In this document: positions 26,439 to 35,843 of the stretch, in pieces
How positions within the stretch are numbered: the first letter of the stretch is position 1
How the letters are laid out: every line of letters begins with the position of its first letter
NCBI GenBank assembly: GCA_902725215.1
Contig: CACUVI010000023.1
Coordinates: 1 to 62,801, forward strand
DNA: 62,801 bases
Source: Rhodospirillaceae bacterium LM-1
GTDB taxonomy: Bacteria > Pseudomonadota > Alphaproteobacteria > Rhodospirillales > WMHbin7
Direction of reading: 5' to 3'
Made by a program: the position numbers and the translations under genes
The notes under the pieces: generated by a model
Databases searched by the model: none
What the model saw: the letters and a program-made list of their open reading frames with translations, nothing else
Told to the model about the DNA's origin: nothing

Positions 26439-26515
26439 TGGTGGGCCCGGTAGGACTCGAACCTACGACCAAGCGGTTATGAGCCGCCCGCTCTAACCAA
26501 CTGAGCTACAGGCCC
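26439..26515 (-). tRNA. tRNA with CAT anticodon, probably tRNA-Ile2 (lysidine-modified)
   Basis: The minus strand gives a 77-nt tRNA with encoded CCA: acceptor GGGCCTG with CGGGCCC, D-arm AGCTCAGTTGGTTAGAGC, anticodon loop CTCATAA and T-arm GTAGGTTCGAGTCCTAC. The acceptor stem resembles tRNA-Ile(GAT) more than elongator tRNA-Met, favouring Ile2 (CAT read as k2CAU), but elongator Met is not excluded. The last 15 nt are duplicated at 23631-23645. Confidence 0.88.
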
Positions 26516-26521
26516 TGTTTC

Positions 26522-26582
26522 ACGTCATGTCCGGACTTGCTCCGGGCATCCATGTATCGCCGGGTCAAGCCCGGCGATGACG
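26522..26582. repeat. Dispersed palindromic (REP-like) element, copy 3
   Basis: Two hairpins: CGTCATGTCCGGACTTGCTC with CCGGGCAT, and CGCCGGGTCAAGCCCGGCG followed by ATGACG. It has the same plan and the same CGTCATG...ATGACG ends as the copies at 6391 and 11360. It lies between rpoD and the tRNA(CAT). Confidence 0.7.
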
Positions 26583-26625
26583 GAAAGAGGAAACGTCCCC
26601 AAAAATCAACTTTAAAACCCCGTCT

Positions 26626-28584
26626 TCAATTGTCCAGGAAGCTGCGCAGTTTGCGCGAGCGCGACGGATGCTTGAGCTTGCGCAGCGCCTTGGCTTCGAT
26701 CTGGCGAATGCGTTCACGGGTGACCGAGAACTGCTGGCCGACTTCTTCCAAAGTGTGATCGGTGTTCATGCCTATGCCGAAGCGCATGCGCAACACGCGC
26801 TCTTCGCGGGCGGTCAGCGACGCCAGGACGCGGGTGGTGGTTTCGCGCAGATTGCCCTGGATGGCGGCATCCAGAGGCAGCACGGCGTTCTTGTCTTCGA
26901 TGAAATCGCCCAGATGCGAATCTTCCTCGTCGCCGATGGGGGTTTCAAGGCTGATCGGCTCCTTGGCGATCTTTAGGACCTTGCGCACCTTTTCCAGCGG
27001 CATTTGCAGCTTTTCGGCCAGTTCTTCCGGCGTCGGCTCGCGGCCGATTTCGTGCAGCATCTGCCTTGAGGTGCGCACCAGCTTGTTGATGGTCTCGATC
27101 ATATGCACCGGAATGCGGATGGTGCGGGCCTGATCGGCGATCGAGCGCGTGATGGCCTGCCTGATCCACCAAGTGGCGTAGGTCGAGAATTTGTAGCCGC
27201 GCCGATATTCGAACTTATCGACGGCCTTCATCAGGCCGATATTGCCTTCCTGAATGAGATCCAGGAATTGCAGGCCGCGGTTGGTGTATTTTTTGGCGAT
27301 CGAGATAACGAGGCGAAGGTTGGCCTCGATCATTTCCTTCTTGGCCTTGCTGGACTCGCGCTCGCCCTTCTGCACCGTGGCGACGATGCGCCGGTATTCC
27401 GAGATGGGCAGTCCTGCCTCGGCGGCGATGTCGCCGATCTTGGCGCGCAGGTCGGAAATGTCCTTGCCGTGTTTGGGGCCGGTGAATTCCTTCCAGCCTT
27501 TGCCGGGCTTGACCTTCAGCTTGTCGAGCCAGTTGGGGTCCAACTCGCTGCCGAAATAGGAATCGAGGAATTCCTGGCGCTTGATCTTGCAGCTTTCAGC
27601 CACGCGCAGCAGGCGGCCCTCAAGGCCGATCAGGCGGCGGTTCAGATGGTTCAACTGCTCGACCAGGAATTCGATTCTGTACTGGTTGAGATGGATGCCT
27701 TCCATCAGCTCCACCAGTTCCTGCTTCATCTTGGTGAAGTTCTTTTCGGTGGCGGCGGGCACCTTTTCGTCGCTCTGCAAGGCCTTCAGGCGTTTTTCCT
27801 GAATCTTGCGCATTTTCTTCGAAGTTTCGGCGATGCGCTCCAGGGTTTCCAGCACCTGGGGCATCAGCTCCAGTTCCATGGCGGCCAGCGAAATGGAGGA
27901 CTCCTCGCCTTCCTCGGCCTCGCTCTCGGCGCCGGGTTCGACCTCGGGTTCTTCCTTCTCGGCTTCGGCTTCCTCGCCTTCGCCCTCAACCGCTTCGACG
28001 GCTTCTTCCTGGAAGCCCGAACCGTAGGTGGCGTCAAGGTCGATGATGTCGCGCAGCAGCATCTGGCCGTTGACCAGCTTGTCATGCCAATCGACCAGCG
28101 CATGAATGGTCAGCGGGCTTTCGATAATGCCGCCGATCATCATTTCGCGCCCGGCTTCGATGCGCTTGGCGATGGCGATTTCGCCTTCGCGCGACAGCAG
28201 TTCAACCGAACCCATTTCGCGTAGATACATGCGCACCGGATCGTCGGTGCGGCCCAGTTCGGCCTCGTCTACATTGCCCGCCGTGGACTCTTCTTCTCGT
28301 TCCGTGGCGTCGTCGTTGGCGGCCTGGGTTTCCTCGGCCTCTTCGTTCTCGACCACGTTGATGCCCATTTCGGACAGCATCGACATGGTGTCTTCGATCT
28401 GCTCGGACGAGAATTCCTCGGGCGGCAGGGCCGCGTTGATCTCGTCATAGGTGACGTAGCCGCGCTCCTTGCCCTTGGCGACCATGCGCTTGACGGCGGC
28501 GCCCAGGGTGTCCAGCAATGGGCTGTCCTGGGTGTCTTCCGCGGCTTCCTGATTTTCGGTGGGCTGGGCGGCCTGCTTTGCCAT
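26626..28584 (-). CDS. rpoD: RNA polymerase primary sigma factor RpoD (sigma-70)
   Basis: A 652-residue sigma factor. Region 1.1 lies near the N-terminus, region 1.2 at about 120-150 ([21 protein letters not shown]), then an acidic non-conserved region (about 200-260). Region 2 contains [23 protein letters not shown]-type sequence and [19 protein letters not shown], region 3 [18 protein letters not shown], and region 4 the helix-turn-helix [20 protein letters not shown]. It directs housekeeping transcription. It follows dnaG on the same strand, as in many proteobacteria. Confidence 0.98.
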   Translation of the reverse strand: MAKQAAQPTENQEAAEDTQDSPLLDTLGAAVKRMVAKGKERGYVTYDEINAALPPEEFSSEQIEDTMSMLSEMGINVVENEEAEETQAANDDATEREEESTAGNVDEAELGRTDDPVRMYLREMGSVELLSREGEIAIAKRIEAGREMMIGGIIESPLTIHALVDWHDKLVNGQMLLRDIIDLDATYGSGFQEEAVEAVEGEGEEAEAEKEEPEVEPGAESEAEEGEESSISLAAMELELMPQVLETLERIAETSKKMRKIQEKRLKALQSDEKVPAATEKNFTKMKQELVELMEGIHLNQYRIEFLVEQLNHLNRRLIGLEGRLLRVAESCKIKRQEFLDSYFGSELDPNWLDKLKVKPGKGWKEFTGPKHGKDISDLRAKIGDIAAEAGLPISEYRRIVATVQKGERESSKAKKEMIEANLRLVISIAKKYTNRGLQFLDLIQEGNIGLMKAVDKFEYRRGYKFSTYATWWIRQAITRSIADQARTIRIPVHMIETINKLVRTSRQMLHEIGREPTPEELAEKLQMPLEKVRKVLKIAKEPISLETPIGDEEDSHLGDFIEDKNAVLPLDAAIQGNLRETTTRVLASLTAREERVLRMRFGIGMNTDHTLEEVGQQFSVTRERIRQIEAKALRKLKHPSRSRKLRSFLDN

Positions 28585-28640
28585 AGGTCTACGTCTCCCG
28601 GTCGGGGGATTGAATTCCAGATTGTCTTTGGAAGGACGGC

Positions 28641-30455
28641 TTATACGTCTTCGTCATCGTCTACATGATCAATCGTGTTCAGCTCGTCCTGTAACGTTTT
28701 CAAGGCTTCCCAGGTTTCGTCGCTGGCCTGTTCGCCCAAACGGCGCTCAGCCTCGACAATCGCCTGAACTATTTCGGGGCGGCGCAGCCGTCCCAACGCG
28801 TGCAGCATCCCTTTTTTCGCTTCGTCTCGCCCGGCGTCTGCCTTGGCGAAACGTGCCAGTGTCGTACGCAGCAACGAATCGACGGCATCTTTGCACCCGT
28901 GGGCTTCTAGGTGGTGCCTGAGAGCGTCGGAATCAAGGCCGGGACTTTGAGCGAGGAGGTTTAGAACCTCCTGGCGAAGCCTGTCAAGGGCTGGATCGGA
29001 AAAGGTCAAGTGGCCGAGCGATTCGGCGGCCTCGTCGATCAGGTCCGGATGGCTGATCAGACAGGCTAAAAGCAGGCGCTCCAGCTTGGGCTCCGGGGCC
29101 GAAGGCTGGGCCAGGGGAGAACTGCGGGGCGGAAATTGCGAAAAATTGTCTTTTCCTTTGAATGGCTTGCCGCGCTGTGGGCGCGGCGGGAAAAACAAGT
29201 TGCGCAATCTGGCCCGGATATCGCCCCGGTAGTGATATTGCACTTGCTGGTCTTGAATCTGGCGGGTTTGCTCCTCCAGGCGCTTTTCCAGGGCGGCGCG
29301 GCGCTCGGGCGTGTCGATCGGGTGGGATTGGGTTTCAGTTATCCACAGGCGTTCGAGCAAGGAATGCGCACCTGCCAGCACGGCCTCCATTCCCTTCGCT
29401 CCTTGCTTGGCAACCAGCGTGTCGGGGTCCTCGCCCTCGGGTAGGGTGGCGAAACGCAGGCTTAAGCCCGGTTTCAGCATCGGCAGGGCGCGTTCCAGCG
29501 CTCGTCCTGCAGCCCTTTGACCAGCGCTGTCGCCGTCGAAACATAAAATGGGTTCCGGGGCCAGACGCCACATTTCCTCGATCTGGGCTTCGGTCAGCGC
29601 CGTGCCCAGGGGGGCCACGGCCTGATCCAGACCGGCTTGATGCAGCGCGATGACGTCCATATAGCCCTCGACCGCGATCAGGCGACCGGTGGCCCTGGCT
29701 CCTTCTCTGGCCTGGGCCAGGGCGTAAAGCTGGCGTCCCTTATGGAACAAGGGGGTTTCGGGCGAGTTCAGATATTTCGGTTCGCCCGCTCCCATGATGC
29801 GCCCGCCGAAGGCGACCACCCGGCCCCGCTTGTCGGTGATGGGAAACATTACGCGGCCCCTGAAGCGGCCATAAGGCTCGCGCCCGCCATCTTCCGGCTG
29901 GATCAAAAGACCGGCCTCGACCAGCATTTCCTTGGTGATCGTTTCGCCCAGCAGGGCCACTTTCAGCTCGTTGCGGTCTTCGGGCGCATAACCCAGGCGG
30001 AAGCGGGCGATGGTTTCGTCGGTCAGGCCCCGGCCCTTTAGATAAGCCAGCGCCTCGCGGCCCTGTGGGCTTCTAAGGTGGGTTTCGAAATGCTTGCAGG
30101 CCAGTTCCATGACTTCGTAAAGCGAGGCCTCGCGCTTGGCCTGCTCGCGCTCTTCCGGCGAAGCCTTGGGCACTTCCATGCCTGCTTCGCCCGCCAGCCG
30201 TTCGACGGCTTCGGGAAAGGGCAGGCCCCCTGCGCGCATCGTAAAGCCGATCACATCGCCATGCGCCCCGCAACCGAAGCAGTGATAGAAGCCCTTTTCG
30301 TCGGAAACCGAAAAGCTGGGGGTTTTTTCGTTGTGGAAGGGGCAACAGCCCCACTGTTCGCGCCCCTTGCGGGTCAGCTTGACCTTGCGCCCCACCACCT
30401 CGGTGATCGACAGGCGAGAGCGCAATTCTTCAAGGAAGCGGGGCGGGAAGGACAT
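28641..30455 (-). CDS. dnaG: DNA primase DnaG
   Basis: A 604-residue primase from ATG 30455 ([21 protein letters not shown]). The N-terminal zinc ribbon is visible ([12 protein letters not shown] then [11 protein letters not shown]), followed by the TOPRIM polymerase domain with [12 protein letters not shown] (about 265-276) and [15 protein letters not shown]. The C-terminal third (about 440-604) is the helicase-binding region. It makes RNA primers at the replication fork. It precedes rpoD; the gap of 56 bp suggests co-transcription. Confidence 0.97.
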   Translation of the reverse strand: MSFPPRFLEELRSRLSITEVVGRKVKLTRKGREQWGCCPFHNEKTPSFSVSDEKGFYHCFGCGAHGDVIGFTMRAGGLPFPEAVERLAGEAGMEVPKASPEEREQAKREASLYEVMELACKHFETHLRSPQGREALAYLKGRGLTDETIARFRLGYAPEDRNELKVALLGETITKEMLVEAGLLIQPEDGGREPYGRFRGRVMFPITDKRGRVVAFGGRIMGAGEPKYLNSPETPLFHKGRQLYALAQAREGARATGRLIAVEGYMDVIALHQAGLDQAVAPLGTALTEAQIEEMWRLAPEPILCFDGDSAGQRAAGRALERALPMLKPGLSLRFATLPEGEDPDTLVAKQGAKGMEAVLAGAHSLLERLWITETQSHPIDTPERRAALEKRLEEQTRQIQDQQVQYHYRGDIRARLRNLFFPPRPQRGKPFKGKDNFSQFPPRSSPLAQPSAPEPKLERLLLACLISHPDLIDEAAESLGHLTFSDPALDRLRQEVLNLLAQSPGLDSDALRHHLEAHGCKDAVDSLLRTTLARFAKADAGRDEAKKGMLHALGRLRRPEIVQAIVEAERRLGEQASDETWEALKTLQDELNTIDHVDDDEDV

Positions 30456-30490
30456 GGCCCTCAGCTTATACAAAAGCCTTGTTGGTGCAA

Positions 30491-30574
30491 TCTCGCTTCA
30501 CGCGGGCAAGGCCCGCGCGCCGCGCTCCGCCGCGGCGGGAGCCAAGGGCGCACAGCGCCCGCCCGGCGCTTGAG
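30491..30574. repeat. GC-rich dispersed repeat, copy 1
   Basis: The stretch ends GCCCGGCGCTTGAGGGTCAG and contains GCCAAGGGCGC and several short GC palindromes. The same tail and plan recur at about 60043-60133 before greB. It fills the gap between dnaG and yqeY. Confidence 0.55.
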
Positions 30575-30576
30575 GG

Positions 30577-31032
30577 TCAGGATAAAAGACTCTTCACGAT
30601 CCCGCTGGCCTTGCCGAAATCCATCTGCCCGGCATGGCGCTCGCGAAGCGCCGTCATGACCTTACCCATGTCTTTCAGCCCCTTGGCCTCGACATCGGCC
30701 AACACCGCCTTGATGGCGGCGTCGGTTTCCTCGGCGCTCATCTGGCGGGGCAGGAAGCGTTCGATGACGACAATTTCCTCTTGCTCCTGCTGGGCCAGTT
30801 CCAGGCGTCCGCCTTGTTCGTAAAGCGTGATGCTTTCCCTGCGCTGCTTGATCATGGACTGCAGCATGCCCAGAATCTCATCTTCGGAAATGCCGTCCAT
30901 GTTGCCCTTCGAGCGCGCCGCGATATCGCGGTCTTTCAAGGCGGCCAGGATCAGGCGCACCGTCGAGACCGCCCTGGCTTCCTTGGCCAACATGGCGGTT
31001 TTGAGTGCTTCGTTCAAAGCCGTGCGCAGCAT
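30577..31032 (-). CDS. yqeY: GatB/YqeY domain protein
   Basis: A 151-residue helical protein (MLRTALNEALKTAMLAKEARAVSTVRLIL). It has family motifs ESITLYEQGGRLELAQQEQEE and LPRQMSAEE and the C-terminal DMGKVMTALRERHAGQMDFGKAS. It resembles the tRNA-binding tail domain of GatB and may act in tRNA-dependent processes, but the role is not established. It is divergent from carA and sits upstream of dnaG, a common order. Confidence 0.92.
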   Translation of the reverse strand: MLRTALNEALKTAMLAKEARAVSTVRLILAALKDRDIAARSKGNMDGISEDEILGMLQSMIKQRRESITLYEQGGRLELAQQEQEEIVVIERFLPRQMSAEETDAAIKAVLADVEAKGLKDMGKVMTALRERHAGQMDFGKASGIVKSLLS

Positions 31033-31150
31033 GGCAATTCCCTTAGTCCATGAAGAAACTGTGAAAGCGGGACGTTATCTTGCCTTGCGACTGGGCGCAA
31101 GATTTGATTAGTCCATTGAATTGGAACGATAATATATCTTGATCCGGGGC

Positions 31151-31179
31151 TTGACCGGCTTGTCATGCCTCTGTAAAAG
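31151..31179 (+). promoter_or_regulatory. Possible sigma-70 promoter of carA
   Basis: TTGACC (31151-31156) and TAAAAG (31174-31179) are 17 bp apart, about 110 bp ahead of the carA ATG. The -10 box also forms a small hairpin (CCTCTGTAAAAGAGG). This is a weak prediction. Confidence 0.3.
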
Positions 31180-31287
31180 AGGCGCAACGGACATTCACGA
31201 AGCGAACTCGCTGCCAAGCCCGCACAGCCATCTGGCCGGAGCGGCGCATACTTGCAGCCGGGTCTTTTGCTTAGGCGAAGGAAAAAC

Positions 31288-32454
31288 ATGAGCGACATCG
31301 CCCCTCCCAACCCGGCCACGGACAGGATGACCGGGGCATTGGTGTTGGCCGACGGCACGGTTTTCTGGGGCAGGGGCATCGGCGCCGTGGGCCATAAGGT
31401 GGGCGAGGTCTGCTTCAACACCGCGATGACCGGCTACCAGGAAACATTGACCGACCCTTCCTATGCCGGGCAGATCATCACCTTTACCTTTCCGCATATC
31501 GGCAATGTGGGCGCCAATGCCGAGGATATCGAAACACTGAATCCGGCGGCGCGTGGGCTGGTGATCAAGGCCGACATCACCGAGCCTGCCAATTGGCGTT
31601 CGGCCCAGCATCTCGATGCTTGGCTGAAATCGCACGACATCCCAGGCATTTGTGGCATCGATACGCGCCAGCTGACCAGACGCATCCGCGATCTGGGCGC
31701 TCCCAACGGCATTATCGTCCATGCGCCCGAAGGCAAGATCGACGCAGCCAAATATCTGGCCGAAGCCGTCGGCTGGCCGGGTTTGGAAGGCATGGATCTG
31801 GCCCAGGACGTCACTTGCCGCCAAAGCTATTCCTGGGACGAATCGGCCTGGGTGCTGGGCCAAGGTTACGGTCGCCAGACCGATCCCAAATTCCATGTCG
31901 TGGCGTTGGATTACGGCGCCAAGCGCAACATCCTGCGCTGCTTGGCGGAATCTGGCTGCAAGGTCACCGTGCTGCCCGCCCAAAGCAGTTTCGAAGACAT
32001 CATGCGCCATCAGCCCGACGGCGTGTTCTTGTCGAACGGTCCTGGCGATCCGGCGGCCACGGGTAAATATGCCGTACCGGTGATCAAGCAGGTGGTTGAA
32101 TCAGGCACGCCCCTGTTCGGCATTTGCCTGGGCCATCAGATGCTGGGCCTAGCTCTGGGCGGCAAGACCCGCAAGATGGGGCTTGGGCATCGCGGCGCCA
32201 ATCATCCGGTCAAGGACCTCGCGACGGGAAAAGTGGAAATCACCAGCCAAAATCACGGCTTCATGGTGGACGAAGACAGCCTACCCAAGAATGTGTCGGT
32301 CACCCATCGCTCGCTGTTCGACGGTTCGGTCGAGGGGCTGAAGCTGGAAGGCAAGCCGGTCTTCTCGGTGCAGTATCATCCCGAAGCCTCGCCCGGCCCC
32401 AAGGACAGCCATTACCTCTTCGCCCGCTTCGTGGAATTGATGGGGAAGAAGTAG
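31288..32454 (+). CDS. carA: Carbamoyl-phosphate synthase small (glutaminase) subunit
   Basis: A 388-residue protein from ATG 31288. The N-terminal CPSase small domain (ALVLADGTVFWGRGIG, FNTAMTGYQE) precedes a class I glutamine amidotransferase domain with the nucleophile Cys in FGICLGHQML and the His-Glu pair in QYHPEASPGP. It supplies ammonia to CarB for carbamoyl phosphate, used for pyrimidines and arginine. carB is not in the window; the next gene is a convergent antitoxin. A dihydroorotase gene lies about 12 kb downstream. Confidence 0.96.
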   Translation: MSDIAPPNPATDRMTGALVLADGTVFWGRGIGAVGHKVGEVCFNTAMTGYQETLTDPSYAGQIITFTFPHIGNVGANAEDIETLNPAARGLVIKADITEPANWRSAQHLDAWLKSHDIPGICGIDTRQLTRRIRDLGAPNGIIVHAPEGKIDAAKYLAEAVGWPGLEGMDLAQDVTCRQSYSWDESAWVLGQGYGRQTDPKFHVVALDYGAKRNILRCLAESGCKVTVLPAQSSFEDIMRHQPDGVFLSNGPGDPAATGKYAVPVIKQVVESGTPLFGICLGHQMLGLALGGKTRKMGLGHRGANHPVKDLATGKVEITSQNHGFMVDEDSLPKNVSVTHRSLFDGSVEGLKLEGKPVFSVQYHPEASPGPKDSHYLFARFVELMGKK

Positions 32455-32458
32455 GAGG

Positions 32459-32797
32459 TTAGGCCGCCTTGTTGACCTTGGGCGAGGGGATGGCGGCGAT
32501 GATCTTGGCCATTTTCTGCTTGGCCTTCCACAAATCGTGAGCGGTTTGCATATTCAGCCACAGGTCGGGGCCGTTGCCGCAGAACTTGCCCAGGCGCAGC
32601 GCCATTTCGGGTGACACCGAGGCGCTTTCAGCCAGAATGCGGTGCAGGGTCTGGCGGGCCACGCCCAATTTTTGCGCCGCTTCGGTTACCGAAAGCCCCA
32701 GAGCGGGCAATACTTCCTCGCGCAGTATAACGCCGGGGTGGGTCGGGCATCGATCCGGGTGGCGCGTTACCAGATATTCCGTTTCCCGCTTGGCCAT
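32459..32797 (-). CDS. higA: HigA-type antitoxin
   Basis: A 112-residue protein with a helix-turn-helix of the HigA addiction-module family: HPGVILREEVLPALGLSVTE, QKLGVARQTLHRILAESASVS, MALRLGKFCGNGPDLWLNMQ. It neutralises the adjacent HigB-type toxin and usually represses the operon. As in canonical higBA, the toxin gene comes first, 9 bp upstream. The C-terminal tail is Lys/Ala-rich. Confidence 0.92.
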   Translation of the reverse strand: MAKRETEYLVTRHPDRCPTHPGVILREEVLPALGLSVTEAAQKLGVARQTLHRILAESASVSPEMALRLGKFCGNGPDLWLNMQTAHDLWKAKQKMAKIIAAIPSPKVNKAA

Positions 32798-32806
32798 GAC
32801 TGACTC

Positions 32807-33082
32807 CTAATGATATTGCTCAAGATCGACCCGTAAGGGATCGTTTTCTTCCCACTCGAAGGTAAGACACCAAGGCCCATTGACATGGACGGTGTACCTT
32901 TTCGGCAAACCCAGCAGCCCGTGAAAATCAAAGCCGGGCAGGTTCATGTCTTCCGGCTTTAACGCCTGGTCCAGGACATCCAATCTCGAAAGAATGCGCC
33001 TTTGCAAGGCGGGCGCTATCTTTGCGCTCCGGCCTTTCATGAACAGCTCTTCCAAACCTTTGTGCCGAAAGCTGCGGATCAT
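32807..33082 (-). CDS. higB: HigB-type toxin (RelE superfamily)
   Basis: A 91-residue protein starting at ATG 33082 (MIRSFRHKGLEELFMKG), the usual length and N-terminus of HigB/killer-protein toxins. Conserved features are the IAPALQRRILSRLDVLDQA helix, the DMNLPGFDFHGL loop and the C-terminal YTVHVNGPWCLTFEWEENDP strand pair. Such toxins cut mRNA on the ribosome. It begins the higBA operon, only 44 bp from the neighbouring dehydrogenase stop codon. Confidence 0.92.
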   Translation of the reverse strand: MIRSFRHKGLEELFMKGRSAKIAPALQRRILSRLDVLDQALKPEDMNLPGFDFHGLLGLPKRYTVHVNGPWCLTFEWEENDPLRVDLEQYH

Positions 33083-33126
33083 GGCCGACTGTAACGCATA
33101 GCGCGACAGATGGCAATCGGCTCGGT

Positions 33127-34116
33127 TTACATCCCCTGGCTGGTCAGCACGCGGTCGGGCGGCGGGAAGCCGTCCCAGAAGGCCTTGATGTTCATGATCA
33201 CCTTCTCGCCCATGTCGGCGCGGCTTTCGATCGTGGCCGAGGCCAGATGCGGCAGCAGTACCACATTGTCGAGCGCCAGCAGCTTGGGATTCACCGCAGG
33301 CTCGTGCTCGAAAACGTCCAACCCGGCGCCCGCCAATTCGCCTTTGATCAGCATGCGGGTCAGCGTGTCTTCGTCCACCACCTCGCCTCTCGAGACATTG
33401 ACCAGATAGGCGTGCGGCTGCAGCAGCTTCAGTCGTCTGGCCGACAACAGGTGATAGGTCGAAGGCGTGTGCGGGCAATGGATCGAGACGATGTCCATGC
33501 GGGCCAGCATCTGGTCCAGGCTTTCCCACCAGGTGGCTTCCAATTCGGCCTCGATCTCGGGATGAACGCGGTTGCGGTTGTGGTAATGCACCGAGATGCC
33601 GAATCCCTTGGCGCGCCTAGCCACCGCTTGACCAATGCGTCCCATGCCGATGATGCCCAGACGTTTGCCCCAAATGCGGTGGCCCAGCATGAAGGTGGGA
33701 CTCCAGCCGTCCCATTTGCCTGATCTCATCAGGCGCTCGCCCTCGGCCAGACGCCTCGGCACCGACAAAATCAGGGCCATCGTCATGTCGGCCGTGTCTT
33801 CAGTCAGCACATCGGGCGTGTTGGTGACCAGGATGCCCTTTTCATGGGCCTTCAACAGGTCGATATGGTCGATGCCGGTGCCATAATTGGCGATCAGGCG
33901 CAGATTCGGCCCGGCGCTGTCCAGCGTTTGGGCGTCCAGCCGGTCCGTCACCGTGGGGACCAGAACATCGGCTTCCTGCATGGCCCGGATCAGCTCGGCC
34001 TTGCCCAGGGCCTGTCCGGTCAGGTTCAGGCGCAAATCGAACAATTCCATCATCCGGGTTTCCACGGAGGCGGGCAGTTTGCGGGTGACGACGACGATGG
34101 GGCGTTTGGGCAACAT
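33127..34116 (-). CDS. D-2-hydroxyacid dehydrogenase (glyoxylate/hydroxypyruvate reductase type)
   Basis: A 329-residue enzyme. The Rossmann motif is GIIGMGRIGQAVARRAKGFG (about 153-172). Catalytic Arg in NVSRGEVVDEDTL, Glu in the DVFEHEPAVN stretch and His in LLPHLASAT are all present. It reduces a 2-keto acid with NAD(P)H, most likely glyoxylate or hydroxypyruvate; the substrate cannot be fixed from sequence. No operon partner is clear. Confidence 0.9.
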   Translation of the reverse strand: MLPKRPIVVVTRKLPASVETRMMELFDLRLNLTGQALGKAELIRAMQEADVLVPTVTDRLDAQTLDSAGPNLRLIANYGTGIDHIDLLKAHEKGILVTNTPDVLTEDTADMTMALILSVPRRLAEGERLMRSGKWDGWSPTFMLGHRIWGKRLGIIGMGRIGQAVARRAKGFGISVHYHNRNRVHPEIEAELEATWWESLDQMLARMDIVSIHCPHTPSTYHLLSARRLKLLQPHAYLVNVSRGEVVDEDTLTRMLIKGELAGAGLDVFEHEPAVNPKLLALDNVVLLPHLASATIESRADMGEKVIMNIKAFWDGFPPPDRVLTSQGM

Positions 34117-34250
34117 TAGGCATCTCCCTGAAAAGCCTTCTTAAGGGCTATATAGGGATAATCTAAGCCTAAATCTTGACTCTCTGGAAGAAGGGACGGC
34201 TATTATGGCCCCTGTCCTGAAACCGGGGGAGCGCAGGGTCCTCAGTGCCT

Positions 34251-34763
34251 ATGCCGTCGCGACGATTATTGTTCATTGTTTTGCTGGCGCTAGCCGTCAT
34301 GGCGGGGATATCGGTTCCCGTCCTGGCGCAGCAATCGGCCAGCGGTTTGCCTTTGCCGCGTTTCGTGTCCCTGCGGGCGGAAGAGGTCAATCTGCGCACC
34401 GGCCCCGGCGTGCGCTATCCCATCGAATGGGTGATCACCAAGCGTGAGCTGCCCGTGGAAATCATTGCCGAGTTCGATACCTGGCGCAAAATCCGCGATG
34501 CCCAGGGCACCGACGGCTGGGTGCATCAGACCATGCTGACCGGCAGGCGCACCATGTTGGTGATCGGCAACGGCATCCGCAAGTTAAGGCGTACTGACGC
34601 CGACGAGGCGGCGCCCCTGGCCAATGTCCAATCTGGCGTCATTGGCCGCCTGTTGCAATGTCCCCGCAACAGTCAATTCTGTCGGGTCGAAGTCGATGGC
34701 TATCAAGGCTGGCTGAAACGCGATGAATTCTGGGGCGTTTATTCAGGCGAATATATAGAATAG
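34251..34763 (+). CDS. Periplasmic SH3-domain protein
   Basis: A 170-residue protein from ATG 34251 with a signal peptide (SRRLLFIVLLALAVMAG, cleavage near VLAQ). It shows two bacterial SH3-like modules: about 40-100 (EEVNLRTGPGVRYPIEWVI, WRKIRDAQGTDGWVHQTML) and about 110-165 (LLQCPRNSQFCRVEVDGYQGWLKRDEFWGVY). Such domains bind cell-wall peptides or mediate envelope contacts. The precise role is unknown. A terminator follows about 150 bp later. Confidence 0.88.
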   Translation: MPSRRLLFIVLLALAVMAGISVPVLAQQSASGLPLPRFVSLRAEEVNLRTGPGVRYPIEWVITKRELPVEIIAEFDTWRKIRDAQGTDGWVHQTMLTGRRTMLVIGNGIRKLRRTDADEAAPLANVQSGVIGRLLQCPRNSQFCRVEVDGYQGWLKRDEFWGVYSGEYIE

Positions 34764-34917
34764 CTTGATAAATAACTTGGTGTGATTGTCGTCACTCTCA
34801 GCTTGTGACTTGGATCACTTCGAAGTTCCTGGGAACCTGCAAGAATACACCCCAGTTCCAAGATACAAGGCTTTCGGAAGTTTCCGTCCTCCAACGATCC
34901 AAAAGCCCGGAACCGCA

Positions 34918-34947
34918 AAGCCGCCGGAAGTCCTACCGGCGGCTTTT
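34918..34947. terminator. Rho-independent terminator
   Basis: AAGCCGCCGG, an eight-base loop and CCGGCGGCTTTT. It lies about 155 bp after the SH3 gene and 10 bp beyond the stop of the convergent acyltransferase gene, and can serve both. The 34764-34917 gap also shows small hairpins (GTCAC...GTGAC) but no gene. Confidence 0.85.
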
Positions 34948-34956
34948 GTGTTGGCA

Positions 34957-35838
34957 TCAATTGTTATCGCCCTTGGCCCATAATTTCTGCATCCAGAACC
35001 ATTGTTCGGGACGTTCCTTGATCCATACTTCGAACTGGCTGGCGACTTGCTGGGTCAGGACCTGCAGCACGTCGTGGGTGGCGTCACCCTTTTGCGGTTC
35101 GATGGGCGTTGCTAGGGTGGCGCGGAAATGCGCCCCGCTCGTGCGCTCCATGCGCGTGCAGACGATGGGGGCGCCAAAGCGCCTAGCCAGCAAGGCCGCC
35201 GTATGGGCGATGCGCGCTTGGCCGCCCAACAGATCGACCGGCATCGTGTCGGAATAGCGATGATCGGTCAGGAAGCCGATATAGCCGCCCTTGGACAGGT
35301 GACGCATCACGTCGCGCATGCCGGCATGGCTTTTGGCGATGTAGGTAACCCCCCTGCAGGGCCGCAAGCGTTGGACCAGATCGCGCACATGCGGATTGTT
35401 GGGGGCGCGGTAGAGCAGCAAGATGTGGCCGCCCAGCCGGTCCATGACCATGGGGAACAGTTCCCAATTGCCCAGATGGGCCGCCACGAAGACGCAGCCT
35501 TTGCCCAATGATTTGACATGATCGAAGTTTTCCGCCCCCGCAATCTGGATGCGCTCTGGATCATCGGCCAGCCTGCGCAGATGGGGATATTCGAACACCA
35601 CCCGGCCCAGATTGGCCCAGATGGCGGGCAGCAGGCGTCTGGCCTCGTCCTCTGGGAAAACCCGCCTCAGATTGTCGAGCGCCACTTGGCTTGGCTTGCC
35701 CGCCAGGGGGCCAAGACGCGACATCAGCTTGGCCCCGAGGTTCGACGAGGCGTCTAGGCTAAGGGGGCGGAGACCGCCAACCAGAGTCCGAAGGCCCAGC
35801 TCTTCGAGCCGGTAACGAAAGGAACGAAAATCCGCCAT
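34957..35838 (-). CDS. Lipid A biosynthesis lauroyl/myristoyl acyltransferase (LpxL/HtrB family)
   Basis: A 293-residue protein from ATG 35838 (MADFRSFRYRLEELGLRTL). The H-x4-E/D catalytic motif is seen as AAHLGNWELFP, with later GYIGFLTDHRYSDTMPVDLLGG and the C-terminal WIKERPEQWFWMQKLW. Family members add a secondary acyl chain to lipid A at the inner membrane. The start lies 5 bp after elbB, so they are co-transcribed, and the gene borders the surface-glycan cluster. Confidence 0.93.
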   Translation of the reverse strand: MADFRSFRYRLEELGLRTLVGGLRPLSLDASSNLGAKLMSRLGPLAGKPSQVALDNLRRVFPEDEARRLLPAIWANLGRVVFEYPHLRRLADDPERIQIAGAENFDHVKSLGKGCVFVAAHLGNWELFPMVMDRLGGHILLLYRAPNNPHVRDLVQRLRPCRGVTYIAKSHAGMRDVMRHLSKGGYIGFLTDHRYSDTMPVDLLGGQARIAHTAALLARRFGAPIVCTRMERTSGAHFRATLATPIEPQKGDATHDVLQVLTQQVASQFEVWIKERPEQWFWMQKLWAKGDNN

Positions 35839-35843
35839 GCCGC

